In this document: positions 48,349 through 60,019 of the stretch, in pieces
Numbering within the stretch: position 1 is the stretch's first letter
Layout of the letters: the number at the start of each line of letters is the position of its first letter
Assembly: GCA_028015205.1 (NCBI GenBank)
Contig: CM051511.1
Coordinates: 3,534,001 to 3,598,000, forward strand
DNA from: Mytilisepta virgata
Lineage: Eukaryota > Mollusca > Bivalvia > Mytilida > Mytilidae
Direction: 5' to 3'
DNA length: 64,000 bases
Position numbers and translations under genes: made by a program
Notes under the pieces: model-generated
What the model saw: the letters and a program-made list of their open reading frames with translations, nothing else
Databases searched by the model: none
Told to the model about the DNA's origin: nothing

Positions 48349-48787
48349 TGTTAACTAAACGCAATGACCCAATGTTTGATGTTAACTAAACGCTATGACC
48401 CAATGTTTGATGTTAACTAAACGCAATGACCCAATGTTTGATGTTAACTAAACGCTATGACCCAATGTTTGATGTTAACTAAACGCAATGACCCAATGTT
48501 TGATGTTAACTAAACGCTATGACCCAATGTTTGATGTTAACTAAACGCAATGACCCAATGTTTGATGTTAACTAAACGCTATGACCCAATGTTTTGATGT
48601 TAACTAAACGCTATGACCCAATGTTTTGATGTTAACTAAACGCAATGACCCAATGTTTTGATGTTAACTAAACGCTATGACCCAATGTTTTGATGTTAAC
48701 TAAACGCAATGACCCAATGTTTTGATGTTAACTAAACACAATGACCCAATGTTTTGATGTTAACTAAACACAATGACCCAATGTTTT
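48349..48787. repeat. Satellite, 31-bp unit, about 14 copies in alternating versions
   Basis: The unit includes GATGTTAACTAAACGCAATG and ACCCAATGTT. Through most of the array, copies alternate between CGCAATG and CGCTATG, so the true repeating unit is a 62-bp dimer. Later units gain one T (32 bp) and the last change to CACAATG. Confidence 0.95.
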
Positions 48788-48879
48788 GCAACTCTTTAAT
48801 GTTTTGAATTTGCCCTTTAATTTTTTGGATTATTGTTTTGGTTTTCATCATTTAAGCCTCGACACAACTGATGAATGTA

Positions 48880-49137
48880 AATATCGGCAAAAGAATACCG
48901 AAGGGACAAAACAGTGGGAAAAGTCCGTTAATTCGAAATCCAAGGAAAAGACCAAATCACGAGAATGGTCTATTGTTGAAATATATGATATAAAGAATAA
49001 TACATGGTCAAACCTATATTACATGCGATATCAAACCTCGACCAATATCACACCTCGGGCGAAAGGTCATCGGGGTTATATTGGGTACTCTATATATTGA
49101 TATAGCATATGATATAGGTTTGGCCATGTATTCTTGT
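48880..49137. repeat. Family A fragment followed by a foldback
   Basis: AAAAGAATACCGAAGGGACA (family A) is at 48889. From about 48990, AATACATGGTCAAACCTATA is mirrored by its near complement (with GG for GA) at about 49115-49135. The ORF over this segment is not a gene. Confidence 0.6.
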
Positions 49138-49139
49138 CA

Positions 49140-50330
49140 GTCTCTTCCGGAATATAAGTCACTTAATAATTTAAGTTTCGGTTGAAAGGAATATTCTGAG
49201 ATATTATTTACAGTGGAAAAAATATTTACAAAGTTGTTTTCATTACGGAATAAATATTGCAGTTGCAATGTATAGCACTGTTGATAATACAATATAATCA
49301 TTTATTTATTAAATTTATTTATTGTATTACTTGTCAAATCTAAGCAAGCTTAATTTTTACACATCATTAATTATGTTCAGGTAAAAATTATACAAACAAT
49401 GTCTACAATTTACACAAGGCCGTTAGGTTTCGCGCTAAATGTTAGCACGCGTTTCTTGTTTTTTAATTCGAATAGACATAAAAAGACAGTTTCAATGTAC
49501 CATATTGTTATTTGTTAAAATTTTAATTTTCTGCTGTTTCTGAATTTATTTTACAGGTTGCAGTTTTCATTAATATTTTGGACATTTTATCCATGTACAT
49601 AAGAAGATCATCAAAAAATCGTTACGGCAGAACTTGTTTGGACTTTATTGATAATTGAGATGGCGGATTTATCGAAATTCACTGCTTTGGTGACCCAGCA
49701 GAGACAATTGTTATACACTGACTGGTACACCCGTCAGTGTTTGATAGTCACCTTATTGTAAATTGTTGACAATTTGTGTTATTTGTTTGAAGAAAATTAA
49801 ATTGCCGTGACAAATAAGCAGCCAAAAACTAATCAAGTTGTTGTTGTTTATTTTACAATGAATAATATGAACCTACAATTCTTAAATAATATCTTTGCTC
49901 AGTTTGATATTCATTGTTCATTCGTAATCAAATCAAGCAAACGTATTTCCGTATAACAAGCATTACACAATTTCTTTTACACACATCAATTATATACAAT
50001 AATAAGGTTTCTGGATAAACTTCTACTCAGTGGAAGAAATATCGGTAATGACATAACTTTGCGATACTTGCTGCGACCATTAATATGGTTTCAGAAAGAC
50101 TTGACATTATATAGATTTTACATGTCATATTTATATCTAGTTCTTTTTGAGTCCTGACAAATTTTGGTGAAAAACGATTTTCTTTTCACTGTTTTAAAAT
50201 TTACCTGACTTGATATCAAATCGCCATTTTCTCAAGGAAGAAGGAAAAAAACACCATCAAATGATCAACCATGTAATGCCACTTCTTGTGAACACCCGTT
50301 CAATGCAATTGGTAAAGTTTTGTGTTTCAA
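49140..50330. other. No gene recognised
   Basis: AT-rich intergenic sequence without a supported ORF, RNA or obvious repeat. Confidence 0.4.
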
Positions 50331-50334
50331 ATTG

Positions 50335-50550
50335 GCACACGGTTGTGTAGTGGTTAGCACATAGAACAACAAAGCCAAGTGTGCCTGATTCAATTCCTGT
50401 CCAAAAATGAAATTTCAGGGATAAAATTAAAGACCTGTTGAAACCAGTAAAGAGAATAGTCTCGATAACTGATGCTAGTTTGTCGAATGGATACGTTAAG
50501 GGTAAGCAATATACTAATCACGTAAAAGACTCACGTGTCGAAAATGAGTA
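50335..50550 (+). repeat. tRNA-derived SINE-like sequence
   Basis: TTGTGTAGTGGTTAGCAC fits a tRNA A box and GATTCAATTCC about 40 bp later fits a B box; together they look like a tRNA head. A body with AATTTCAGGGATAAAATT and GTCTCGATAACTGATG follows and resembles 32030-32150. I saw no clean target duplication. Cloverleaf pairing is too poor for a functional tRNA gene. Confidence 0.5.
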
Positions 50551-50599
50551 AGCTAATATGCAGCAAACACGTGCCGCTCGAAACCGACAAGTGTAAAGG

Positions 50600-50775
50600 G
50601 ACTATCATAATAAAACGTATCACAAAATACCGAAATAAATTTGATGCACTGTATGACCATTTCGTTGACTGACAACTCATCAGTAGTGCTCGAGATCAAA
50701 CTATTGGAAAATTGGTTACAGATATAATGATGAATTAATAAGCACAACCATCAAAAATCAAAACAATTAAAACAA
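50600..50775 (+). repeat. Dispersed repeat family B, copy
   Basis: AAATTTGATGCACTGTATG, then CAACTCATCAGTAGTGCTCG, with the same order as in the other B copies. The 64-codon minus-strand ORF here belongs to the repeat. Confidence 0.55.
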
Positions 50776-50893
50776 ACAGGTATCCAAACACAGCTGAGGG
50801 TTACCTCTGCATCAAAAGGCATAAGTTATTATAAATTTTTTCTCCATCCAATAAATAATAGAGTTTAAACTAAACTACATTAGCAATACTTAT

Positions 50894-50899
50894 TTTATT
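50894..50899 (-). promoter_or_regulatory. Candidate polyadenylation signal of the lectin-like gene
   Basis: AATAAA on the minus strand, 16 nt after the stop codon. Confidence 0.45.
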
Positions 50900-50915
50900 G
50901 TTTCAACTTATCAGT

Positions 50916-52716
50916 CTAGCAACTTGCATACACCTTTGCCTCCCTGAAATTAAGGACTTGTGTTCCTTTTAGTTGAAGCTTAACATAACGACCCTTTGTT
51001 GGTTTGTTGCAGTTTATCTTAACATGTTCACCAGGAGTAGCAGGTCCTTTATAGTGAGCACATAATGACAGCTGTTTTAATGAGTGCCCGACATAAACAT
51101 CCAAGCCGTAGAATCGGTGACCTAAATATTTAACGCAACATATTACATGTAATATAATATTGGGTTTCCAGAGGAATAGATAGACTAATTAAATAATTGT
51201 AGAACACATATTATTATTACGCCATGTAAAGATTAATTGTTGATTAAATTTAGATGAGCACATGGTGTAGAGTATCAAATTTATTGAAGACAGTGTGTTG
51301 ACCTCTCAGTGTCTATTTTCAACTGTTTAGTACGGAGATGGGATGTTTTCGTCTTGGCATTTTACTTCAAATCGGTTCAGTTTCTGATGGCATATTTTTT
51401 TTTAGATCTTTGGATTTTTTGGGTCTCAAAAATAGTTGCGATAAAACGAAATTTTAAATTTTATTTTCTTGAGGACTAGTTTTTTTTGGGAGAATATCAA
51501 ATGTACGTTCGGTACACATTTTTATACTAAAATATTGCACAAATCGGGAAAAAAATCCCAATTTTTACAAAATTTTAGGAGAAGGCAAATAGTTATATTT
51601 AATTTCTTGAGAAATGAAGCGGCAAAATCTTAAAATTTACATAGTACAAAAAACAGAGTTGCGAAATCCAAAGATGTAAAGATCAATTTGGTGTGACCTA
51701 CGCACACAATAAGTGAGCTGAGACGATAAAATATAAATTCCGAGTCTTAATTTGCAAGTATTTCTGTTATTTTTTATTCAAATCAATTAAACCGGTTAAC
51801 GGGGTAATATTTCAATTAAATTTTTCATTGATACTTTTGATATATTCCGAACTTTAAAAAAAGACAAAACGTAATTAAACTTCTTGACTTACCATAATAC
51901 TTTCCTTCTCTGTTCCATACCTCCAGATGCTCAACACTATATGTCTTTTGTAAGTCTACCCACCACCAGGGACGCCCTCTACCGTCCATACTAACAAACA
52001 TCGTTGACAGGTCCCCGTCGACACCATTAGGAGATCGATAATTACCCGGATAATTTGAACTTTGACCAGTTGGCTTTTTATTTGCAACCTCTTTCAAACA
52101 TTTCATCCCGGCTGAAAATAAATGTTTTTAAATCTGAGGTTTGTTTAAAAAAATCCAGGCATAAAATTTATGACCCTTCTTTCTTTAAATGAAATCTTTA
52201 AATTATTAGTTGCTTTATGATGATATAAAAAATAAATTCTTTGATACCTATTTTGATGCACGAGATGTGTACATTTCGTTGATTTACAACTCATCAGTTG
52301 TGCTCAAGGCCTAAAATGTTGAAAACAAAAACAAAAACAAAAACAAAAACAAAAAACAAAAGCAAATTCAAAAATGCAAAAATGACCAAAAACCATTTAA
52401 GGACATATACATTTTGAAAATTAAACAGTGAGTTTGATTACAATAGATTAAAATTACCTGTTCCTTTTTTCTTGACCAACTGCTCTAAAAGTTTCGTTTG
52501 TTTCTTTGTTTCCGAATTCAGTACTTTTTCAATTCTGTCGAGTCTTGATTCGAGACTTTTGAACTGAGGACAACTATTTGAGATTTGTTCGAGTCTAGCA
52601 ATTTTTCTCAGATCAGCACAAATGTGAACTTGTGTAGATTTTTCAGACCCTGAAATGTTAATTTGAACAGCGTAAGTGACAGAAACACAGAGACAACTAA
52701 GAACAACGGAAATCAT
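50916..52716 (-). CDS. Secreted coiled-coil plus discoidin (F5/8C or F-type-lectin-like) protein, three exons
   Basis: Exons 52716..52458, 52111..51893 and 51121..50916 join in phase 1 at both introns (GTAATT...TTTTCAG; GTAAGT...ATTTAG) to give 227 aa. The start MISVVLSCLCVSVTYAVQIN is a signal peptide, preferred over an upstream in-frame Met. Residues about 40-86 form a coiled coil (FKSLESRLDRIEKVLNSETK), suggesting oligomers. Then comes a discoidin-type fold: VANKKPTGQSSNYPG, GVDGDLSTMF, PWWWVDLQKTYSVEHLEVWN, CNKPTKGRYVKLQL, ending FREAKVYASC. Spacing fits F-type lectin/FTP domains, but the histidine before the PWW and the RxD of the fucose site are not evident, so sugar binding is uncertain. 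It is probably an extracellular recognition protein. Confidence 0.85.
52220..52420 (+). repeat. Dispersed repeat family B, copy (in intron 1 of the lectin-like gene)
   Basis: CATTTCGTTGATTTACAACT, then CATCAGTTGTGCTCAAGGCC, then an (AAAAAC)n run. Confidence 0.7.
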
Positions 52717-52849
52717 TTTTGAATTCCTGCGATCTGAAAATTTTACCTCGATAAGCCTATTTATGAACATTCGTTATGTGATAAAAATCTACCGATTTCA
52801 TTCTATAAGGTAAACTTCATACGAAATTGTATCACGCAACAAATGAATT

Positions 52850-53450
52850 TGTTACAACGGAAACAAATTGTCGAAGAAAGTTTGAGGATATTGCGATTGT
52901 TTCCGTCCGTCCGTCTGTTAGTCCATCACACTTTCTTGTGACATCAACTCCTCCTTCACTTATGGGTTTCAGAATTTAATTATCTCCGCACTTTTGAAGA
53001 AAGTTTAGGGATATTGTGATTGTCTCCGAGTCCTTCCGCCCGTCCGTCTGTCAGTCCGTTAAAATTTCTTGCGACATTAGCTCCTTCTTCACTTTTGGGT
53101 TACCGGATTTATCTTCAATATAGGATAATTGTATTCTAACAGTACATGCCCAAAAAGGTTTTCAGAGTTTTATTTTTCTTAATGTTGGGCCCACAGGAGT
53201 CACGCTTCGATAATTGTGAATTTAAGCTAATGACCTAAACTCTTCTTTCTTTTTCAGTTTAAAAATTTTATTATTTTAGAGTATCATCATACACCTTATC
53301 TAGATGCACAATAAGATTTAAGAATTTTGATTTTCAAAACTTGGAGCCCACAGACTTTTTCATTTTTCATGTAAATGGGCAATAAGGTTTCAAATTGTTT
53401 TGCTTTGAGTAAGGTAGGGGAGGGGGGGTTGCTGAGAGGATCACTGTCGA
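52850..53450. repeat. Degenerate tandem repeat upstream of the lectin-like gene
   Basis: Two blocks of about 115 bp share GAAGAAAGTTT, GATATTG, a CCGTCCGTCTGT run and GACATNANCTCCTNCTTCAC. They resemble the ends of long bivalve repeats with internal subrepeats. A G-rich word lies near 53415. Confidence 0.55.
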
Positions 53451-53639
53451 TTCCGACAGTGACTCTCTAGTTCTTTTTGTTTTTCAACTTATAATTTTCA
53501 AAGCATGAAATATAATGAAGACCTATATAAAACCCGTCTCTATGATACTTTTGACATTGATCGGAAGAATTGTCTTTCCAGGTCATGAAAACGTATTATT
53601 GATCTATTGCATTTCTTCTACTAATAACACGCCACAAAA

Positions 53640-53990
53640 ACAACTAATTTGAAAAATACAGGCAAAAGAATACCGAAGCCACAATACAGTAGAAAAAATC
53701 CACAAATTAGAAGTCCAAGGAAAAGACAAAGGTCAAGAGAATGGAACACAACAAACAAACGCACAATGATACATGTATAACTGAAAGAATATAAAACGTA
53801 TAATAAAATAAACAAAACTAGAACAAGACAGCACACAAACACAAGAACCAGCAATGTGAACTAACATAAAAAGAAACCGGGAGTGACATTGGGTGCTCCG
53901 GAAGGGAAAGCATGTCCTGTTCCGTTAACGGCACCCGTCACATTGCCAGTGAAATGTCAAGTCTGGTGGGGTGTCAATTTCAGAAGGACG
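53640..53990 (+). repeat. Dispersed repeat family A, copy
   Basis: GCAAAAGAATACCGAAGCCA, then AACCGGGAGTGACATTGGGT, then CCGGAAGGGAAAGCATGTCC and GGCACCCGTCACATTGCC. Confidence 0.65.
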
Positions 53991-54014
53991 TGAAATCTAA
54001 GTATATATTATCGG

Positions 54015-54154
54015 GTTTTCTGCAAACCTGTATTGTAAAATATCAGCCTCGAGACATAATGTGAAGCTTTTCGGCGATTGAGCGTAGCGAACGAGCTAAA
54101 AAGCTTCATATTGTGTCGAGAGCTTATATTTTACAATATTTGTTTGAAGAAAAC
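54015..54154. repeat. Foldback, about 60-bp arms
   Basis: The left arm (GTTTTCTGCAAACCTGTATT...GTGAAGCTTTT) is imperfectly complementary to the right arm. The loop holds GATTGAGCGTAGCGAACGAG. Confidence 0.8.
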
Positions 54155-54279
54155 TTGATAATAAATTTATCGTATTGTTTACTAACAAATTTCTTACTTT
54201 TCAATGGCCATCCGCCTATAACCGGATGTTTTCCTGATATATTTTAAAAGGTCAACGTATGGTCAAACATTATGACGTC

Positions 54280-54860
54280 GGGTCAGCTCATATAAGATTC
54301 GGGTCAACTCTACGACGTCACAGTGCCGAAGCAGGTCGATATAGGTATGGGCCAATCAATTCGTGATGACGACCATAAAACTTTGGAGTGAGAAAGTAAC
54401 ATAGACTGAACATAACCCTGTCTTAGAACTTTATGTGACAGCAATCTAGTCCTGCCGAGAAAGTCGCCGTATAAATCACATGCGCGGCAGTAACGAATCA
54501 ACTGTGAAATGTACAAACCATAGGCGGGGCCTTGGTATGTTACTCCTAAGAAAGGGGATTCAGAATCGGAAAATTAAAATCATCACGTTTGCCATAAAAA
54601 ATTGATTTCAACCGTCTATTATTTTCTATGTGCAAGTATGAAGCAGAAGTCGGTGTGTCTGTGGTGTCTTTAATTTCAAGTTCACTGGGATAGATGAGAT
54701 GTAGGTAATCCTAAAAGTAAGGATTATTAAGTGACAAAACATCATCTATATGGCGGAAACTGCAATTAAAGGACTGGGCTAGTTTCTTTTCTTTCCGGTT
54801 CATTAGGCCCTGCAAAATTTTAGGTCAGCCAAAAGCGGCGCAGTTTGTTCCTGTTGGGAT
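54280..54860 (-). pseudogene. Penelope-like element fragment (decayed)
   Basis: The minus strand yields, in shifting frames, QGLMNRKERNKLAQSFNCSF, then IDDVLSLNN, YPSELEIKDTTDT, GKRDDFNFPI and VCTFHS, then MYISQLIRYCRACDLYGDFL. IDDVLSLNN is the YxDD-type catalytic segment (here altered) of Penelope-like reverse transcriptases; YISQLIRYxRA is the region after it. Stops and frameshifts make it inactive. Confidence 0.65.
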
Positions 54861-55379
54861 GCCGATTGTTTGCTGAAAAACATGTTAACAACATAAATGT
54901 TTTCATCTTCAAATGTTCAGACGAAGATTCCTTTTGTTGCAATTACCAAAACGTTCTAATACAAGAGGTTTTGGGTGGGGTTTATAGAAAAGATAATAAT
55001 TGCCTAAAAAGAAGCAAAGAATAGAGAATAACCATGTTCTAAATTATAAAGAATTATTTATGAATAAAGAATTTTGGGGTAAATGCTGATACAAAAGGTA
55101 ATAACTGTTCAGAATAAAGAAACTTTACTCTATAAACCTATTGTACCATATAAATGGCATACGGTGTATGTAAATGTGTGTATTATACATAAATTCATTG
55201 CGCACGGTGCCAGATTCTAAAGAGCATGACCAAAAGTAAGTATAAAATTTTAGTGTTAACTGTCGTATTACAAGGATGCAAGTTTCAGATTAATCAAGTT
55301 TAAAATATTATGTTAGGTCGGATTTTTCTATTTTTAGCAACGGTCGCCATATTGAAATCTGGACCCTCTAGAATAAATA

Positions 55380-56400
55380 TGAAACAGGACCTTGTCTGGA
55401 CCATTCCACCAAACGTTTGAATGTTTATTTTTTATTTATTTATTTATTTATTTTTACTATTTTTTTCTGTTTTCAGTAAAACCGGCCATATTGGTGGAAG
55501 TTCGGATATCTAAACAACTTTTTGACGGGGTACCATCTAACAACAATTCAATCACCGCCTGTTGTCAATTGCCCTCATTGTTTCGGAAAAGTAAATATCA
55601 AAATAATTTTCCTGATTCTTTTAGTAACGGGGGCTTTTATTCGAAGATAGGACCAACCGGAGAATTTTGAGAGGAGACCACCCACAGACTGTTTCCATCA
55701 AAGCTTTGTCCTAGCAGTTTCAGACCAGAAGATTTTTTAAAAAATATATTTGCATTTTTTTTTCGCTTTGTTTTTTTTTTGGCAATATATTTAAAAAAGG
55801 TGTCGGGGTCTTGACAAGATTTTGAAATGGAACCAGCGAAGAACCATTTAATCGGAGTTTGGGTCAATTGGCCCTTATATTTCAGAGGAAAAGACTTTAA
55901 ATATTTTTGTTGATTTTTAAATTTTTTATTAATGACAGCCATATTTCAGCTGTATTTGCCACAATTTTTAAGAGGCCCTTTAAGGATCGTTCCAACTGTG
56001 GTCTCAATTGTCCCAATAGTTTCAGAGGGGTGTTTTAGCTATTTTTTCTATTTTATTAATATCGGTTCGGACTCAAGGAGTACATCAAAATTTTGTTTCA
56101 ATTGCCTCTATATAGTTTATAAAGCGAATACATTTTGTAATTTAAAATATTTTAAAAAATAATGTTTGTTCGAGTGGAGGTCTAGAACACCGAATACATG
56201 TGTTAAAGAGGACCATCAAAGGACCATTCTATCAAAGCTTGGTCCTAATAGGCCAAGTGGTTTCAGAGGAGATTTTTAAAAGAAATTTTACGCCAGAGAC
56301 GAACGACGGACACCATGTGACGGCAAAAGCTCAAAACGGGCTAGGTGAGCAAAAAGGACTAATTAGAGATACAGGTTTCAATGAGCCTCTGGTTTAATAG
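55380..56400. repeat. Composite repeat with internal degenerate units and a reversed AGCTCACC-type end
   Basis: Degenerate units with CATCAAAGCTTTGTCCTA and GTTTCAGA(G/C)(G/C)AGA recur at about 55690, 56000 and 56230. The right end (56291-56395) carries ACGAACGACGGACACCATGT and CTAGGTGAGC, the complement of the start of the repeat at 22428, then GAGATACAGG and GAGCCTCTGG. ORFs here are by-products. Confidence 0.55.
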
Positions 56401-56639
56401 CATGTATAGTTATTGGCATTTTTTAAAACAAGGAAGTGTAAGTTGATACATATCAATCTGTTACATTCACAGACAGGAAAATATTTGATTTTTATTGTTT
56501 TACAACATGAAAAAATCAATATTGAAGAAATTGGTTGCCTAACCCATGTCTCTTTTGTTTTGATCTTATTTGTGGGTGGTTTTATTTCAAAGTCGTTCGA
56601 ATAACAACTGAGTTGAAGTGAATACTGCACAAACACTTA

Positions 56640-56662
56640 GTGAGCACCCATTTGATTTTTAT

Positions 56663-56693
<31 letters not shown>

Positions 56694-56932
56694 CTAGAAT
56701 CAAACGTTCATAGAAATTTTGGTCCTTGATTTCTTTTTTGGCCTAAATATTTATTTTCATTTAAACCAAAAAAGATCCCGATCGACACACGTCCTACATT
56801 TTTTTGATACCTAAAGTGATCCTATCTTTTTATTTTGCCAAAATCCTGGTCCTGCCTTTTTTATTTCAAATTTGATCCTAGCCGCCACCCCCCCCCCCCC
56901 CCCCCCTTTATGACAATCAAATGGTTGCTCCC
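56640..56932. mobile_element. MITE with TTA duplication and G/C tracts at both ends
   Basis: The left end GTGAGCACCCATTTGATT leads into G31 (56663-56693). The right end is the inverted equivalent: a C19 run (56888-56906) leading to AATCAAATGGTTGCTCCC. TTA abuts both ends (56637-56639 and 56933-56935), as in PIF/Harbinger-like elements (inferred). Non-coding, 293 bp. Confidence 0.7.
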
Positions 56933-56935
56933 TTA

Positions 56936-59479
56936 GTACATGTAAATATATATTTTGTAATAACCTTTCTTAGAAATATTGTGATCAATTTATTTATAAT
57001 CTTTAGTTTAGTAACCTTATTTGATAATTAGATAAAGTGTTGTTTCCACTAGATTATTCGGGCTATTTAAGACTCGCCACGTCGTGTGGGGTTTTCAATT
57101 CATTGAAGACGGAGTCTATTTTTTTGTTTCTTCATTTTGGAGATGGAATGCTCTTTTATTCCCATCCTCGCAAGTCAGGGGTAATGTAAGTTCAGGATAT
57201 TCAGTATGAGCTCCGTCTTATACAAATATTGGCATCACCTGGCGGAACCAGGCTAGGGGTCCTGTTGCGTAGTGCATCCGCTATGAAGTTGCAAAAAAGT
57301 ATGTCTTAAAATAATGAAGAAAAGTTTCAGTGGACCTTTCTGACTAGATACTAGGTACTAGGACAACCGACTTGTGGGAATGTTTTAACTTGATTATCCG
57401 TTTATTCTTGTATGTACCATTTCAAAACACCACAGAATGATGACATCATGTTTATATCCAAAAAGAGCAAAACAACTTACCAATTAAGATGATCTAAGAT
57501 ATGTCTTCAACAAAGTAACCAATTTCTTTGTTTCCTAATAATTTTTTTTTTGCTTTCCCCAAGAGGATTGATAGTCTTAATGATACACCCAATGGGTTTC
57601 TGACGAACTTAAATGGTTGATTGATTGTTGTTTACATAATGTCCAGTGTCAAATAGTGATAATTCCGAAATGAAAGGACACAAAGGTAACTAATAATACT
57701 GTCGCTAGAAGTGGATTGCTGTATAAGGATTGAAATTTTGCCTTCTGTATTCGCCATTAACCTCCTGTAAATATAATGGGTTTTTAACGTACAGAGACCA
57801 ATATGACCATTGTGGTCCAGGATCAGTCTTTCAGTATTGTGATGAACTTAAATGAAAAAACATATCCGGACAAAATATATGACAATAAAACTGAGCAATA
57901 TTAATTTTGATGTTTAATTATGACCTCTCAAAAAATATTTTACAATTAATTAAAATATTAACAAATAAAATCAACAACATATTGCATTCAAACATGGAGT
58001 TAAAAGATTTTCAATGTGCATGGCATCAAGATGAAAAACAGCAATGAAAACTGTTCCCTTGTGTGTCAGTAGTTCAAGACTGATGACAAGAACTGAAATA
58101 TACTTCCCATTGAACTTCCTGCAATCTAAACTTTAACCAAAAGTAGGATGTACGTACGGAAGGACGGACACACAGATCAAAACACTATTTGGTCCACTGC
58201 ATATATTCGCAGGCGGGGCATAAAAATTAGCAGAAGGGAAAAAACCAAAAACCAAAAATGTAGGTGATGTCATATCACATGAACATCTTTTATTATTCAG
58301 AATAATTCAAGAAGCCTTTTTTTTATTTTGAATAAGAGTGAAATTGTGAAATATTACTGTTAGTCATTTGAAGTAAAAGTATGAGTCATATGAGTTGGTC
58401 ATATTTGCAGATATGATGCATTAATTAAGCACTACATACATAACAATAAGTATAATCTATCACCATCCCAAATTTTCTGACCTATGTAAAACCCAATATT
58501 GATTAACATCGTAAATATTTATGTGCATTGCCTTTATCACTATCAGAAAATATTGTGATATTAATTAATATGATTTTTGTAATAAATTACAACTAAAACA
58601 AAGTGCAAGTTTTAATTATTGAGTGCAAATGAGATATTTTTTAAATTCATAAAACCTCGTATGATATAATATAAACATACTTGTTGAAATAAAGTGTTAA
58701 TTCAATTTTTTTTTATTTGAAAAAAAACTTTCATTTACTTTAACGAGTGAAATTCCCTCATGTTGTAGGTTTTGTAATATAATTTTAGAATTATCTCCAA
58801 TTTCAGAAAATATCACAATGAGAATAAAATAAGAATATTTAGTCATTTATTTTCTGCCACCAATTTTTAGCCAGCGATTTTTTTAATTTTATAATTTTGG
58901 ATAACAAATCGGGTTTCAAAATGCTAAAACAAGTAAGACTTCCACTGTATATATTATATTCTCAAATGGAAGATAACTCTTACAAGAAATAAAATTTATA
59001 ATTTATATTGCATAATGCATGATCCAAGAACATAAAGACTGAATATAATTAACAGTAATAAACATTTTAACACATACTAACAAACAATTACAGGTTAAAA
59101 AAAACCAATGTTTCCAGTAATCCAAAGAATCTTTGATTAGCAGTTTGTACATGTACCTCTAAACTTATTTTTCGTCATTCTTTGAGTAGGGTAGAACCCT
59201 ATAAAAATCTAAATCAAAAGTTTCATGACATTTTTCCCTGTGGAACCTAATTTCTGAGTGCATCGTACCAGAAACAAAGGATTGTCTAAAAGTAGGCCTA
59301 ATAATTTAACAGTATATATACATCAACAACCGTAACATATGAAAAAATGTAAAAATCATCATAAACATCATCAACATGATCAGATAATGCTACAAGGAGT
59401 TTCATTAACCCAATAAGTTTACCAACTAAATTATTTAAGATATCAGTTCAATGTTCACACTCTACGCATTACTATTGTA
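56936..59479. other. No gene recognised
   Basis: AT-rich, no supported ORF longer than chance, no clear tandem array. It could be intergenic DNA or distal 3' sequence of the zinc-finger gene. Confidence 0.4.
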
Positions 59480-59488
59480 TTAATAAAT

Positions 59489-60009
59489 GGGTGTTCTCAT
59501 AATGGCCCTGTTATAGAGGCAACGCCAAGGGCCATTACAGCATCCGAAGGCCATTATTACAGACTGAGGACATATGAGAGCCATTATGAATAGTATTTAT
59601 CAACCAGTTTGTATATAGCATTTGCATTAATCAGAAGGCACAAATATAATGGTAAACTTGTGAGAACAGTTTTAAAGTTAAATTTTGGACAGTTTTTTTC
59701 AAAAATATGTTTTAAAATGTTCTAGTTTGCTCTTCCTGAAATTTCCAAGTGGAGTATTGTAAAAAAGTGGCCATTTTGAAAAAGCTGTAATAACCGGTTA
59801 TTATGAACAAAATCCTGTAATGGCTCGGTTATTATAAACAAAATGCTGTAATGGCCTGGTTATTATGAACAAAATCCTGTAATGGCCCAGTTATTATGAA
59901 CAAAATGCTGTAATGACCCAGTTATTATGAACAAAATCCTGTAATGGCCCTGCTGTAATGCATGCCTTATTGCATAAAGATAAGGCATTTTTGTATTTTA
60001 CCCTACTGG
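59489..60009. mobile_element. Dispersed element C, copy 2 (five internal 31-bp units)
   Basis: It lies in inverse orientation to copy 1 at 33829-34298. It carries the terminal hairpin at 59489-59590 (TCATAATGGCCCTGTTATAG), the shared middle, then five 31-bp units at 59796-59950 (GGTTATTATGAACAAAATCC type). These alternate AATCCTG/AATGCTG; the element ends CCCTACTGG. TTAATAAAT flanks both ends (59480-59488 and 60010-60018), the same 9 bp as at copy 1. Confidence 0.8.
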
Positions 60010-60019
60010 TTAATAAATC

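Noticed and set aside
48349..48787. Regular repeats that might suggest a CRISPR array
   Set aside because: The units are contiguous with no unique spacers and the DNA is animal; this is a satellite.
50335..50402. A functional tRNA gene
   Set aside because: A- and B-box-like words are present but stems do not pair well and a SINE-like body follows.
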